Below the pieces are notes generated by a model. That model saw nothing but the letters and a program-made list of their open reading frames with translations. It was not told where the DNA came from and ran no database searches. Shown piece after piece: positions 11,373 to 24,410 of a DNA stretch of 64,000 nt. Source of the DNA: Motacilla alba alba (taxonomy: Eukaryota; Chordata; Aves; Passeriformes; Motacillidae); NCBI RefSeq assembly GCF_015832195.1, contig NC_052016.1, positions 81,505,047 to 81,569,046 on the forward strand. The letters run 5' to 3'. Both the position numbers and the translations under genes were made by a program. Numbering within the stretch: position 1 is the first letter of the stretch; every line of letters begins with the position of its first letter.

Positions 11373-11820
11373 TGTTTGTGCTGGTTTTGGCTGGGGTAGG
11401 TAGATTTAAACTTTTTTCACAGCAGCTAGCATGAGGCTATGTTATGGATTTGTGCTGAGAACAGTATTAATAATGCAAAGATGTTTTTGTTAGTGCTGAG
11501 CAGCACTTACACAGAGACAAGGCATTTTCTGCGTCTCATACTGCCTCACCAGTGAGGAGGCTGGGGGTGCACAAGAAACTGGGAGGCAGCAAAGCTGGGA
11601 CAGCTGATCCCCAACAGACCAAAGGGGTATTTCACACTATATCGCACTGTGCTCAGCATATAAAGCTAGGGAAGAAGAAGAAAAGGGAAGGAGAAGAAAA
11701 GGGAAAATCTTTGGAGTGGTGGTGTTTGTCTTCCCAGGCAACTGTTACATGTTCTGCATCTCTGCTTTTCTGGAGATAGCTGAGCACCTGCCTGCCCACA
11801 GTGATAAAATAAAAGACAAT
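11373..11820 (+). mobile_element. Second ERVL-like LTR, different family, plus orientation, 3'-truncated
   Basis: It starts with TGTTTGTGCTGGTTTTGGCT at 11373. The order of blocks matches another widespread avian LTR: 'cacagcagctagcatgaggc', 'tatggatttgtgctgagaac', 'gtgctgagcagcacttacac', 'gaggaggctgggggtgcaca', 'gggacagctgatccccaac', 'gaccaaaggggtatttc', a TATA box in 'cagcatataaagctaggg' (11659-11665), 'gtggtgtttgtcttcccagg' and 'gagcacctgcctgccca'. The usual 3' portion beyond about 11820 is missing. The lead-in 'gtgctcagcatataaagct' is a well-preserved core promoter. No coding frame is present. Confidence 0.8.
11659..11665 (+). promoter_or_regulatory. LTR TATA box (TATAAAG)
   Basis: TATAAAG occurs in the U3 portion of the second LTR, about 285 bases from its 5' end, at the place expected for the core promoter. 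It is followed by an A/G-rich stretch and the 'tggtggtgtttgtcttccca' block. No activity is implied. Confidence 0.5.
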
Positions 11821-14483
11821 TAGCTGAAAACTGTAGATCATTTTCACTGTGAGAGAAGGATGATCTGTCTTAAGTTGTTATCAGCTTTGAACTTTGAAGT
11901 GCTAGTCACAAGGCAGAGACAGACCATAGTCAGAGTTGAAGTAAATTTTGTCTCTAAAACATCCTTTGTTAAATATTGGTAGAACTGAAACTATTTACCA
12001 CAGAAATAGGCCTGGAAGAACATATGTGTGAAGTTAAAACAATCTGAGAAGTTATAACCTCGAGAGTCCTTGGTATACAGGAGTGACCTTACTGTTCTGC
12101 AGAAAAAAATACTAATTCAGTCACAATTTTTACATTTTCAGTACCATATATATATCATTTATCAGTGAACAACTACACAGTGTTTACAGGTGGTGATTAT
12201 TTTCTATTTTGTTTGTTTGATTATTGTTTCTTTATTTTTAATGTTTTCACTGTAATTGCATTCCTCTTACTTAAAGCACTTAAAAAGAACGAGCACTGAA
12301 AGAAAACCCCAATCTATCAATACATGGATCTCTGGTGGTAGAAAGCATCTTTTTAAAGGTATGAGCAGATGTCAAGCTAAAGTGAAATGGTTAATCATGC
12401 TAATTGCTCATTTACCTAATTCCTACAAAAGTGTATCTAACATGAATATCACTCATGACTCTGTGCATATTTCTGGCAGAAGTTCAGGTAGTCCTGAATT
12501 TCCATATTAAACTTATGAACCTGTGCCAGAATCCCCTCTACTTCTTTTTTTTTTTTTTTTTTTAACAGAGAAAGAGCAAAAGGGTAATAAATTGACAATT
12601 ATGTTCTTTGCCTTACTGTTATCCTAATTCCTCTCCTGTTGTTTCCAGCAACCCTGCAATTCTCTTGCAAGTGTAAACTGTTGCTGAATGAACATGGATT
12701 TACTCAAATAAACCTACACCAATTTTGTGTAAGATTCTACTAGAAAAAAAAATGCAGTCATGAAGTCCCAGGAATAACTGATATTAATAACTAAAAATAG
12801 AGGGACAGTTTACATATTTTTATGCTTCTTCTACAATTTCATTACATATACCTTTAACTATCCATGTGCTCCCTTAAATACTTTTACAGAGATAGCCTTT
12901 AGAAATGGTCTTGTTATGTTATAATTAAGATTGATTTTTAATTGAAATTTGCTGTTGGATTTCTGTTGGGCTTTGTTGTTACTGTCTCTAGTACAGCATG
13001 TTGACCTTGGTAGAAGTGAAGGAACAGGGATATGAACAAAAGAATCATAAATGAATCCTGGCACTGTGCAGCACTGATGTGGAAAGTGGCAAAAATTAAA
13101 TAAAATGTCTGCTCTCAACTCTTATTTCTGCTAGAGATGCCTGATGTGCTAAAAGTTTTGTGATTTACATGGAATCTCATTTTGGTCAATGTCATTAAAC
13201 TTATGTTCAGTAGTCCATGGCAGAAGGCCATGAGGTAGGAAGTACTCAATTTTGGATTGGTTGAATAAAGGTCCATGATTATTGGAACTTAATTTTCTTT
13301 CCATCAGAAAAACCCTGAGAATAAAATATTGTTATTCCTTTCATTTTATTAATAATAATAACAAAAGACTAGCATTTCTGGTCTTGTCCCATTCATGGCT
13401 AGAAATTCTGCAATAAAAGCCTTTCTATTAGTAATTTATCATTTCTGGATCTGGGTTGCAGATAGAATCCTTAACCGGAAATTAAAAGCAAAGGCAAAGA
13501 ATTAAGAATATCCAGACTTCCCAGTGATTCAGAATTAACTTAAACCTTGGTTCAATCTTAATTTACCCTGTCTCTTTGTATTATAGCCATTATTTAAAAG
13601 AAGCTTTGTTGCATCCTTTCAATATTTAAATATTACAGTAGAGTCACTCAGGAAAGGATTAATTTATTTCATCTTGAGTAGCCTCAGAGGCAGTCATCTT
13701 GATTCTGTCTTCAGTCAATGAAAAAGCTAGAAACCAAGATATTGATCTTATTCTGTGTTCTGAGTTGCTCTCTCATCTAACTTGTGATTGATCTAAATTA
13801 GATGAGCTGAATCTTGGATCATTGGTTGCTGTTATATACAGTTAACATATTTAGCTATATGTAAGTCTGCAATCTCAGACTTTGAAAACTAATTGATTAA
13901 ATTATTTCTCATGCATCTACATTCAAAAACATTTCTTGGGTGTTCAGGTTCTGGAATCTTAGTCCTAAGATTTTCTAGGGTTTTGAGTAAAATTGTACTC
14001 TTAAACATGAATAGTCAACTATACCTGAAAGTCTCTCCTCTAAAGTTCTGACTTGAAAGCTTTCTGTGATGTTGGTATAAACACAACAGTTAAAGGTTGT
14101 GTGCTTATTGAGATACACATGCCATATAAAAAGACTACAGATACCTCTTAAAGTAAATAATTCTTAAGAAAACTTAAGGACAATCATTACAAATGCTGAA
14201 TGTTTGCATTATTGTAAAACTCTAAGGAAATAGTTCTTCAATAAATTCTTCAGTAATAACATAGGAATAACGGGTAGGGCAGGCTGACCTGCAAAAAACC
14301 CCACTTCTATCACAGCAACTACTAAAATTACACCAGTCCTGCAGAAGAATTTATGTCAGTCTTAGCAGCTGCCAAGCAGTGTACTTGTCCTGAAGTGAGT
14401 TAGGTACTCTTGGGACTCTATAGTCTTCTCTACAACATTTCCTTTATCTCACATGGGTGTTTGCAGTTGCATCACAGAGATGT

Positions 14484-14517
14484 TTCTGAAAATGACAAGG
14501 ATTTGTCATTTTCAGAA
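14484..14517. repeat. Perfect inverted repeat, 15-bp stem, 4-nt loop
   Basis: TTCTGAAAATGACAA (14484-14498) is followed by GGAT and its exact reverse complement TTGTCATTTTCAGAA (14503-14517). Pairing stops at both ends. The stem is too short to be a typical microRNA precursor, and it lies in no recognised transposon. Confidence 0.9.
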
Positions 14518-15237
14518 TAAAGGCTATATATAGTTTCTGGACATAAAAAGGGAAATTCTGTAGGAAGAGGAAGTTGGAAGCATCTCACATGATTTTTTTT
14601 ATTGTGTGAACAGATAAATCATTAGTCTAAGCCAGGTACATCTGTATCTGATGAGGAGAGATAGGCACTTTTAAAAGCTGTGGATAGGCATTTGAGATAA
14701 ATGGGGTCACTATCTTCCACTAAGTTAGTAGATCTTCCTGTTCACATTGGAACTTTTTCTTTATGTGCATTTAAAAGTACAATGTTTTATTTAGATATCT
14801 ATTTTTAAATATCATTACAAAATTACCACATAGAAATACACAGGAATATCTTTGGCAGTGGTGGTATTATGTGTTGCAAAAAAAAAAAAAATCTTACTAA
14901 GGCAGGCAGCATATATGTACAGGGAATACTGTTCTGTGGGAATCCTGACTCCTGTGAGAGGAAGGCCCTTGATTCATGGACCTAGTTGATTTGGTATAAA
15001 GGGAAAGTAGATCTGATTTTCTTATGAGTATAATCCTGAATCCTGACTGTTCAAAATAGGGAACTCTGATTTAGTTTTCTTTCCATAAGAACCATAAGAC
15101 ATGAAGGAATGTTCTGTACCTAAGTCTTGCACCAACACAGATTCAAGCTAGAGTCATAGCATCTATCTATCTAGATGTGGGATCTGGACAATCATCAGGA
15201 TTTCCCTGAGGTCTTGAAAGTATACATTAAGATTTTG

Positions 15238-15264
15238 ATATTTGAGTGACAAGTACTCAAATAT
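15238..15264. repeat. Inverted repeat, 10-bp stem, 7-nt loop
   Basis: ATATTTGAGT (15238-15247) pairs with ACTCAAATAT (15255-15264) across the loop GACAAGT. Short AT-rich inverted repeats like this arise readily by chance in 64 kb. Confidence 0.7.
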
Positions 15265-18200
15265 TGCAATTTTCGCTATTTAAATTACCTAAGAGACATT
15301 GCAGTTAAAAGTGTTGGGCATTAACTGCATATATACATCATCACTAAAAAATAATCAAATTAATAAAAAAGCAAAAAGTCTTGGAAATATCTTTCTATTG
15401 TAACTTGGAATCCAATAGCCTTCTAATTCCTTGCTAATAGGTTCCATAAATAAGACTAGTGCTTTATCATTTCAGGGTTAAAATTGCCTAGAAAAGGACA
15501 CTATGCACACAAAATTAAAAAGGCCTGATTGAATTCAAATATAATGCAAGAGAGAGCCCTGCTGGCCAAGCTTAATAAATACAGTCCCTCTTTTAGTAGC
15601 CTAAATAAATAATTTACCTTAAAATAAATAAGTGAAAAGCACATTCTGGAATATTTACCTTCAATTTAAATGGTTCATTGAGAAATCCAAAAACATATTC
15701 ATGCAGTGTAGCTGCTTCATTATCCCATTGCCCTTGGTAGTGATGCTATTATGTAACATCCTCCTCAACGGAATAAATGGACTATGAAATGTTTCACCAC
15801 AAGAAAGCAGACAAGCCCCCTCACTCCCTGCTTCTGGGTGCTCTAAAAATGTGAGAATAAATATGAACTTTTAAGTTGCTAATCACTCTGTATTGCATAC
15901 CCAGGAAGTTTTAGTTAAGATAAGCAAGAATTATGCCAGAAAAAAAAAAAAAAAAAATAGAAGGCCGAAAAAGGAAATCCTTTGCTGCTTCATATGGGCA
16001 GCAAGGAATATAAAAATATTTATGCAGTTTGACTAAACATCCAAACTATAGCTTTCTGAAATATACTTCTGTCATATGTAGGTGGTGATGGGGGTTCTGG
16101 GTGTTTCAGCAGATTTTGCATGTACTTAAATTTGTTCTCCTGTATAAAAGCAAGAAAAATTCCAAGAACAGTTGGATTTGAATAAAGCTGTATTCAGCAG
16201 ACCAGCATCAGCTCTAAATGATGTCAGCATAAGCAGGATACAGTGCATACAGGAAAGACTTAATTACTGGAAGAAAATAAGAAACAAAAAAAATTCTTGT
16301 CTCAATTTACTTTATAGTTTAGTAGATATATTAATCTCAGTCATCAGCTTATGAAACAATCACTACAAGAGAAAAAATTGAGACTGGATCTGGATTAGAA
16401 GCAAAAAGATCTCTTTATGCCTGTGCAGTTTTGAGAGAAGATTTTTCTTAATCTTCCATTCAAAGCATCAGTGATATCCTAGTGAAAAGCAGGTGCAGCA
16501 TTAAATACTTTTTTATATGGAATATTAATTTCCTAAACTAATTCATCCAGTAGTTCAAACTGGGCATCTAGTGCAATACGAGGCACAGTAGAAATCCACA
16601 GTACCTGCATGTGGTTGGCAGACTTGACACAGAACTTACAGCAGACCCACAGCCAGCTGGAGCACCAGGTGGAGGTCATATAAAATATGTTACAGCCTCC
16701 CAAGCTGCACTAAAAAACTTTGATTAAGGCATAAGATACTTGTGCACTAAGGTGTCTAAGTTCTTGTTATAGTTCAGGGGAGAGCTAAAGGAAGTAACAG
16801 TTACCCCATGAAAGTTGCCTCAGGGAAATCTGTCTGGCCTGTGAGTGCTAGTTTGTTGTATGAAGAACTGCCTGGATCATACCTGTTTGCCTTCTGTAGA
16901 TATCCCAGACAGCCTGAAACACCTCAAATCACACTAGAGGTCTACACTTCAGCAAGAGGACCAAGCTCTCTCAATACTGGCAGTAAAGACTTGAGAGCAA
17001 TCCAGCTCTTCAGGCAAAAGACATGTGCATCTCAATTGGAGAACAGCCCTCAGAGTCAACAATTGTATTGGCTGAATTGCCCCTAATTATAATAGCACTT
17101 TAGATGAATGGTTAAGTAACCTTTTGCTGTTTGTTCATAAGGGAAAAAAATTAAAAGTTCATACTGATTGCTGTTTTCTCCTGGGAAAATATAAGGCAAT
17201 AAGCATACAAGGCGATTCTTTGAAATGTTCATTTTGGGAAAAGATTAAATAAGCCAGACAGAATAAAAATTAAAATAGAAATTAAATTAATTTCATTTAT
17301 GGTTTACAGATGCAGAATGCTGGTTGTTTTTAATGAAAGGAGTTGGGTCATGCCAAGATTATGCATCCACATTTTAGATGTATATGACTTTGTACAAAAA
17401 ATGAGGAATCTAGAGTGTGAATAAAGATGAATACCTACTTGAGGGCAAAACAGAAAGAATGGTCTGTACAGGCAGTCTATACATCTTGTACCACAAACCC
17501 ACATATCAGGTTTGTGATGATATGCCAAGAATTTAAATAGATTAGCTGTGGTCCTAAACAATATATACAGGAACTAAAAAATATCATTAGCATTTACAAA
17601 TACACTTACCAGAAGGATATTTAATCACCTTCTGTATTTTAGCAAGCCATCATTGGGTGCAATCCAATTACTTCCTGCACAGATGCTGTGCAGGTACACA
17701 GTGCCCCCATGACAACTGCTTTCCCATTGTTGTTGCTGACAGGCTGTGTATCCATAAATTCACAGGAAAAATGCTGGCATTTTCATATCTTCCTTTCATC
17801 TTTCTTACTTTCTGTATCTTTTGAAATAATGTGACCAAAAAAAGAGCAGAGCGAACAGATTATGTATTTTTGATGTATAAAATGGCACAATGATGATCTT
17901 ACTAGCAATTCCTAATGTCCAGTTTCTTTTTTGATTTTCATTATGCAATAAACTAATATTTTTGTAAAAGTATCCACAGTAAATTCAAGGTCTTTCTTTT
18001 CAGTTACAGTGGTCAATTCTGAGCCCACTGATACTTTATAAGAGATATAAATCAAGTAACAGGAAATTTAAAAGCTAGGTCAGATCATGTCACTAATACA
18101 AAGCTTATTTCTACATATGAATGAGCCCCTACAGAGGACCCAGCTCAAAGTTTCTCAGCTGTGTAAGCGAAAGTGAATTTAAAATAGGCTGGCTGGATGA

Positions 18201-19241
18201 GAAATGTTACGTGACATTTGAGTTATGGTAAAGTATACATGAGAAGTATCCATCCCTGCAACCACTTCAGGATGGAGAGTCTAATTCTCACTAGAGCTGT
18301 TCATCCTTCCGCTGTGCAGGCAGGACAATACTGACAGCCATCAAAGTCCAATGTATTGGTTTTCCTCACCTGGAAATAATACTACAGCTTAGTAGCAGAG
18401 ACTTCCATCTGCTTCTGCCTTTTTGTCTGCTTTTTTCTCACAGTCTCTTCCAACTGCTTCAAGCAATTCCAGCCAGCACCAACTGAGCATACCTTCTGTG
18501 CAGGAGCAGCATGACTGCACACCAAATGAAGAGTATGGCCAGTGACCTACAGGCTGGCTCGCTGAGGGGGTACTTTGAGCTCACTCACCGGCGCATCCTT
18601 AAAGGTGGTGGGAAAAGGAATTTGTGCAGCAGGACAAGAAGGTATTGAAGCTTGCCATATAATTTTAAGATACAATTGAAGTGCACTGTAATACCCAAGG
18701 TGGGACTTACGAGCTATATGGGATAGAGCAGATCAGTCCCACATCTACTACAAATAAGTAAATCAATGGTTAAGTGAGGTTTATTCAGATGTTATGCAAA
18801 TGCTTTGGGAAGTCCAGGCTTTACTCCAGTTCTCAACCTTTAGTGCTATTCTTTGGTGATGTCAGACCAAGAAATTATTTTTTGTTTGCTAGTTTTGTGT
18901 GCTTTTCCTCACATTCTTAAATCAGTCACTTCTTATAGAATCCTTCATGTTATACAACACTGAATTCTTCCACACATTTTAAGCATGCCCAGCACAGTCA
19001 GCCATCACATCACTCCCCAGAGCATGCTGCAGCTTACACAATAATAGCTGACCATATTAAAATAGATTCTGTGTTCCTTGCTTGTCATGTTTTTTGACCA
19101 GGTCAGTCCTGATGCCACTTTTGTGATCTGAATGATAACATTTCCCACTGACTACAGTTCATCTGTTATTTACCACATGCTCTTAAATCTTCTTGGAATC
19201 TCTAACTGCATCGGCACTGTCTTCAAACTGGATGTGTAGAA

Positions 19242-19263
19242 TTTTTTTTTTTTTTTTTTTTTT
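19242..19263. repeat. Poly-T run (22 bases) at CR1 junction
   Basis: An uninterrupted run of 22 T lies at the 5' edge of a plus-strand CR1 fragment. CR1 lacks a poly-A tail, so this is probably a pre-existing or later-expanded T run and not part of the element. Confidence 0.9.
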
Positions 19264-19465
19264 AATGATGAGAGTGGTGAAACACTGGATCAGGTTTTCC
19301 ACAGAAATGGTAGATGCCCCGTCCCTGGAAACATTCAAGGTCAGGGGTCAGGTTGGACTGGGCTCTGAGCAACCTATTCTAGGTACAAAGGGCTCTGCTC
19401 ATTGCAGGGTTGGGGGAGAACTAGATGACTTTCAAAGGTCGCTTCCAACTCAATCTATTATGGTA
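19264..19465 (+). mobile_element. CR1 LINE 3' fragment, sense
   Basis: This is plus-strand CR1. The translated stretch includes 'MVDAPSLETFK', which matches the conserved tail of CR1 ORF2 (…REVVDAPSLE.F…). It is followed by the 3' region 'ggttggactgggctctgagc', 'gaactagatgactttcaaag' and 'gtcgcttccaactcaatcta'. The terminal octamer repeat is not clear. It encodes only the last residues of the reverse-transcriptase protein and is inactive. Confidence 0.88.
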
Positions 19466-20682
19466 GTAGTTAGGGAGGAGTCCTCCATGGCCTAAGCATT
19501 GTCCAGGATCATCATGGCTTTGTGTAAGATAAAATACTTCCTTTTCATTTAGACATCTTACTGGAAGATCCCAAATGAAAAATTAATTCCTTTCTGTCTA
19601 CATAGTGTAACTCATTAATCAGTGTGTCAGGGCCATTTACTTTAAATGGAACTTCTGAAGAAGACTCAAAGGTATGTCGTGCTAATTAAATGAGTTGCTC
19701 AGAGCTCTTGCCTCCAAGAATGATCTCATGTGATTTAGTGGGAAAGGTGGGGAAAATGTAAAGGTATGCCCACATATTGTGCAAAAAGAAGTTTTGGGTG
19801 GGATAGGATGGAAGTTTTATGGATTTTGCTATCTTCTAGTCCAAATAAGCATAGTATCTGTTTCAGGTTACCCCAGTCTTAGAAGAATTTTTTGCCTTGC
19901 ACCTGTAATCTATAGAAGCAAGAGGCTCAACAGTGTGACAGGTTGTTTCTAGTTCATTAATAATATTCTCATTATTTTCTAGTTCCCATCAACTTACTGT
20001 TATACAGGCATGATTTTTTTTTTAGAAAATTGAGGAAATCACTGAAAAAAACAAAAAGCTCAGTAAAGAAAGGGAAAATGCATCTCTAGTCTGAATGTCC
20101 TCATCTTGCAGTCAGTCAGGTATCTAGTGAGCACTTCTGAGATAACATCCAATGTTATTTCACTGTTAGTGCACATGAAGGTGTTATTTCTTAACAATTG
20201 CAAGTCCCTTACTCTTTTTTTAATTTATTTCATTCAGTAGTAATTTTTCTGCTTCAGGAATTTGTGCCTGAATTACCTGCAAAATTGTATGAAAACTAGC
20301 TTCTTAGATTTGTTATTTGCTTGTTCCTGTTCAGGTTTGATGTTTCTTTTCATCATACATGCCTGTGCATTTTAGTGGGGCAGTCAAGTGTGCTGACACT
20401 GATGAATAATTTAAAATTCTCAATATACCTCCTGCATATTTCTGAAGCCTGCTTTTTGCATCACTGTACAGCCTTCTCCTCTGCTTCTGTCATACCTGTT
20501 TGCTGCATGAAATACAAAGTGTTTAGCAGAAATTTCAGCCCCATAAATCTGACTTTTTGCCATAGAACTCCAGGAATTATTGGGGCTCTGCCCTCTATAC
20601 CCCCCAGGAGGAGACAAAGGAGAGTAGGGGGAGTGATACAACCCCACAACCCCATGCAACGCCACTGAGGATCCACACTCAC
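19466..20682. other. Unique non-coding DNA
   Basis: Mostly AT-rich. The last 100 bases (about 20580-20682) turn GC-richer and would be the intron side of the candidate exon described next. Confidence 0.55.
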
Positions 20683-20756
20683 CATGGGCATGCTGCTTTT
20701 CAAGGATCTTAAAGCACCAAAGGTCAGCCGTGACTCAGATCCCTGCATGGGTAATG
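20683..20756 (-). other. Candidate 74-nt exon, minus strand (unverified)
   Basis: On the minus strand a pyrimidine-leaning 'tgtttgttttacag' acceptor-like site ends at 20757. It is followed by 74 bases and then 'cccatg|gtgagtgtgg', a near-consensus donor at 20682-20681. One frame is open across it (LPMQGSESRLTFGALRSLKS and on to …SMPM); the other two have stops. The segment is GC-richer than its surroundings. I do not recognise the peptide. Against it: 24 open codons is not statistically unusual, no second exon was found, and an unrecognised repeat could explain the composition. Confidence 0.25.
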
Positions 20757-21660
20757 CTGTAAAACAAACAAATGGTTATTGAAGATACACAGATTTTCAT
20801 GAAAACTTGCTGGAAAGCCTAACTGTTCTTTTAGATAAGTATAGATGTCTGTCTACAATGAAAAGCAGACTATTTTAGCATCAGAAGGGAGATATAGGCA
20901 GTAGAGAACAGGAAAAAAGGCTTTATTAAAAATACCCAAAAAACAAGCTAAACAAAAATTTAAGCTATATCTATAGATCCAATGCTCTCAATTCTTACAG
21001 AAAGAAGAAAAAAAAGAAAAAAAAAAAGAAAAAATTAAAAAGGAAGCTACAAACTCTGGTCTCATATCCTTGTTAACAAATCCATGTCAAGTCAATGACA
21101 TGTATGAAAACTTACACACACAGAGCTTGGGACCTTGCTGTTACGTGGCATAGGAGTGAAAACTGGGAATTAAATATTTGAAATGTAGAACTTCTGTGTT
21201 GTTCCCTACATGCATCTCACTGAGCCTTAAAAGAGCACTCCAGCTGACCAGGAATAGTCACTCAGTACTATGTGGGAGCCTATGGTACTTGAGTTACCTG
21301 CTCAGGGCTGGATAGTATCATGTGGGATCTTGAGACCAAGGCTTAGAGCATCACAAATGGCACTGGGCACCTGTGAAAGGAGAAAGCGTACCTGGGGTGC
21401 TTAAAAATGAAGGCATATGAAATGGTATTCCTATTTTCTACTCTAGGTTATCTGAATGTCAGCCTTCTAGTCTAAATTACCAAAAAGATTTAGATAAGAT
21501 CTTCCAGAAGTAATTAATCTTATTTTTCTTAGAAACTTGCAATAGGATAGAAAAGATAATCTGTCTCATTTCTTTGACCTAGAGGGAGCATAATTTATAG
21601 ATGTGCATATACATATATATTCACCATAAAAATGGCATTTTCCTATGAGGGACTGTCTCA
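20757..21660. other. Unique AT-rich non-coding DNA
   Basis: No gene is seen. An A-rich tract of AAAAAGAAAA type lies at about 21003-21045. The right edge abuts an antisense CR1. Confidence 0.6.
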
Positions 21661-22524
21661 TGGAATCATAGAAACCAAAGTTTTCATTGGAGGGGACATT
21701 TAAAGGCCAACTACTCCAATCCCTCTGCAACAAGCAAGAATATTTTCTAATCCAGGTTGCTTAGATATCTGTCCAACACGACCTTGAAGGTTTCCAGGGA
21801 TGGGATATCTCCTCTCCTGGCAATCTGTTCCAGTATTTTACTGCCCTCAGTGCAAAAAGTTTCTTTCTTATTTCTAGTCTGAATCCATCCTTTTCTAGTT
21901 TAAATACATTACTCCTGTAAAAGGTCCCTCTCTGGCTTTGTTTTAGATCCCCTTTAGGTACTGGAATGCTGTTTGAAGGTCTCTGTAGTCTTCTTCAGTC
22001 TGAACTACCTTCTTAGCCTGTATTCATAAGAGAGGTGTTCCAGCCCTCTGATCATCCTCATGGTCTACTGCTGGATGCACTTGAATAGGTCCATGTCCTT
22101 CTTGTGCTGGAAGCACCAGATCTGGATGGAGAATTCCAGGGTGGGTCTCAGAGGATCAGAGTAGGGGAAGATTCATCTCTCTGAACCTTCTGGCCATGCT
22201 GCTTTTTACTCAGCCCAGGATACAATTGTTTTTCCAGGCTGCAAGTGCACATCTTTGGGCCACGTACAGTTTTTCATTGGCCGGTTCTCCCAGGTAATTC
22301 TGCTCAGCATTTCTCTCGATCTGTTTAACCCCCATCCCATATTGGGAACAGGAGTTAGCCCACCCCAGGTGCACTTGGCCTCACTGAATTTCATAAGGTT
22401 GCCGTGGGCCCAATTCTTGAGATTGTCCAAGTCCTTCTGGGAGACACCACGTCTCTCAGATTATCAACAGCACCATTCAACTTCTGTCATCTGGCGGTTC
22501 ACTCAATCCCACTCCGTCCATCCT
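21661..22524 (-). mobile_element. CR1 LINE, antisense, about 860 bp
   Basis: It starts with the antisense 3' terminus ('tggaatcatagaaacc', 'cattggaggggacattt'). It goes on through 'gaccttgaaggtttccaggg', 'ggcaatctgttccagtattt', 'agaggtgttccagccctctg', 'gcacttggcctcactgaatt', 'aagtccttctgggagacacc' and 'actcaatcccactccgtcca'. This is one of the two longest CR1 copies in the window. It spans the 3' untranslated region and part of the ORF2 end, but the frame is broken. The 125-residue plus-strand frame at 22255-22632 runs antisense to CR1 and is not a gene. Confidence 0.93.
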
Positions 22525-24410
22525 GCTCTTAGTTTGGGTATTCACACAAAACCTTTGCCTTACAAGACTGTGATTCCACAGGTAGTAATACTCGAGTTAA
22601 GTTCAGGATTGTGCACACAACCCTTTAAATGACAGTACTTTTGCATGGACTTGCTATCTGATATCTGATAACTGTACCTTGGCCAGCATTGCCCATTTTG
22701 CACTTAGTCATCCTTGTGTCATTACAAGTGTACACATAGGAACTTGCCTGTAAAAAGAGTAGAACCTCTGGTTTTAATTTAAACAAGTACATTCAGAAGC
22801 AGTTTGATGAGAAGTACCTTAATAGTACAAAACTGATACCACGTCTCACGTTACTTTTGCCTCTTGCCTGACCCACAGCTGCAGAATAGGTTTGTGACTA
22901 GCAGTGGTGGTATACATGGCAGTAAGTGAGGTTGTAACAGATTTACATCATATTTTATCACTTTAGAGAATGTGTTTAATTGATGAATAGATTGTTCATA
23001 AATTTTCAGCTTTACTGTAGTTATGATCAACACCATTAAGTTGTGTAGATTATTCAGATTCTCTCAGCGGCTTACCTTTCATTTTCTGAAGATCTTGAGC
23101 ATCCACTGCATTGTAAGTCTATATCTCAGCTACATTCAGCAAATGTTTCTTTACTGTCAGTGTATTTAAATCAGCAGAGTCCAATAAACATTCACAGCCG
23201 CTAAAATTACTTTTTATCCAAATAAGCACAGATGAAGCTGCCTCTTATGTAATGAGACCTTGTTCAGAATTTTGCTGTTTTAAATGGTAGTAGCACTTCA
23301 GTTTTTCAAGTCAGTGTACTGCTCTTGATTTGGAGCATTGTATTGTATGTGAAACCAATGAGAACCATCTAGGAGCTCACGTCCAGTTGTCATTGAGAGA
23401 AGTGTTCTGATTTTTTGGTCTTAAACTCAATGAGCCAAATTTTTCACGCTATAACTCTAGAAACATTTGCTACAGACTGACTTTTGCTGAGCACACAGCG
23501 ATGTAAAAGATGCTTAATGTCATGTTTTATAGCTGGTGCCTTTATAGCCTCTGCTTTTTTATAATATGCAACGTTTACTGTTGCACTTTTCTACTTCAAT
23601 ATCCAGCAAAGAAATTAACTGAAAATATTACAGACATACCATAGTTGATGAGAACAATAAAGCAGTGAACTGTGTAAGTAATATCTGAGCTGTGAAGAGA
23701 TAGTTTCAGCCATAACTTTTGAAGGTTTTGTGTGCTTGTTTGTCTCTTTTAAATTGAAGAACCATTAGTATACCCAGACAGAACATCTGTGTTGATCATT
23801 AAAATAAATCAAAAACTTTTGAAACACATTTTAGCACAATGTTCTCCATGCAAAAACCTTGCATAGGATTGTATATATCATGTAATCAGGCTTTTCTGAC
23901 ATTTCTATGCTTCTGCTTCTATTCTGTTCCGCCATTCTGTCTCATTCACAGAAGGGAAAAACTACAGCACATAACACAACTGCTGCTTAAAGGAAATTTT
24001 CTTTCTAATATTGGATATAAGACTGAAGTACTTGAAGATCATAAAACAGGGAGCTATTATGGCTCAGCTGTATTTTCATTTAATGAAAAATTTTCTTTAG
24101 TGCTCCCTTGCTTCAAATTTTTGGGGCAACCCTCCAGAAAAGGATCTATAAGTGCAGCCTTATATGTAGCTTTCCTTTAGAAGTCCTCTGACACTAACAA
24201 AAAAATCTTTGCATAGTCACATAAATGCCCACAGGTGATTGCATGACTATAATCCCCTTTGACAGTAATCTCTTTTCACATTAAAACTTGCTTGAGCATA
24301 TTCTTGTCTTACATTAACAAACTATGTGTGCAAAAAAATTATCTTCTTGCAAAGAAGTGATTACCAAATTTTGTTTAATGTGATGGTTACTATTTCACTC
24401 TCTGTGGACA

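Larger units (their letters stand above)
11821..19241. other. Long unique AT-rich non-coding stretch
   Basis: No gene or recognised transposon was found. Landmarks are a T run (12545-12563), a perfect 15-bp hairpin (14484-14517), A runs (14878-14891 and 15940-15957), and a small inverted repeat at 15238-15264. A slightly GC-richer patch at about 16560-17090 holds a 92-residue plus-strand frame (16808-17086) that I do not recognise. Another at 18120-18620 holds nothing recognisable. Confidence 0.6.

Noticed and set aside
10125..11820. The two LTRs as ends of one provirus
   Set aside because: They belong to different families, and the 475-bp spacer has no retroviral content.
16808..17086. 92-residue plus-strand frame in a slightly GC-richer patch
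   Set aside because: No motif or splice context supports it, and the sequence is unrecognised.
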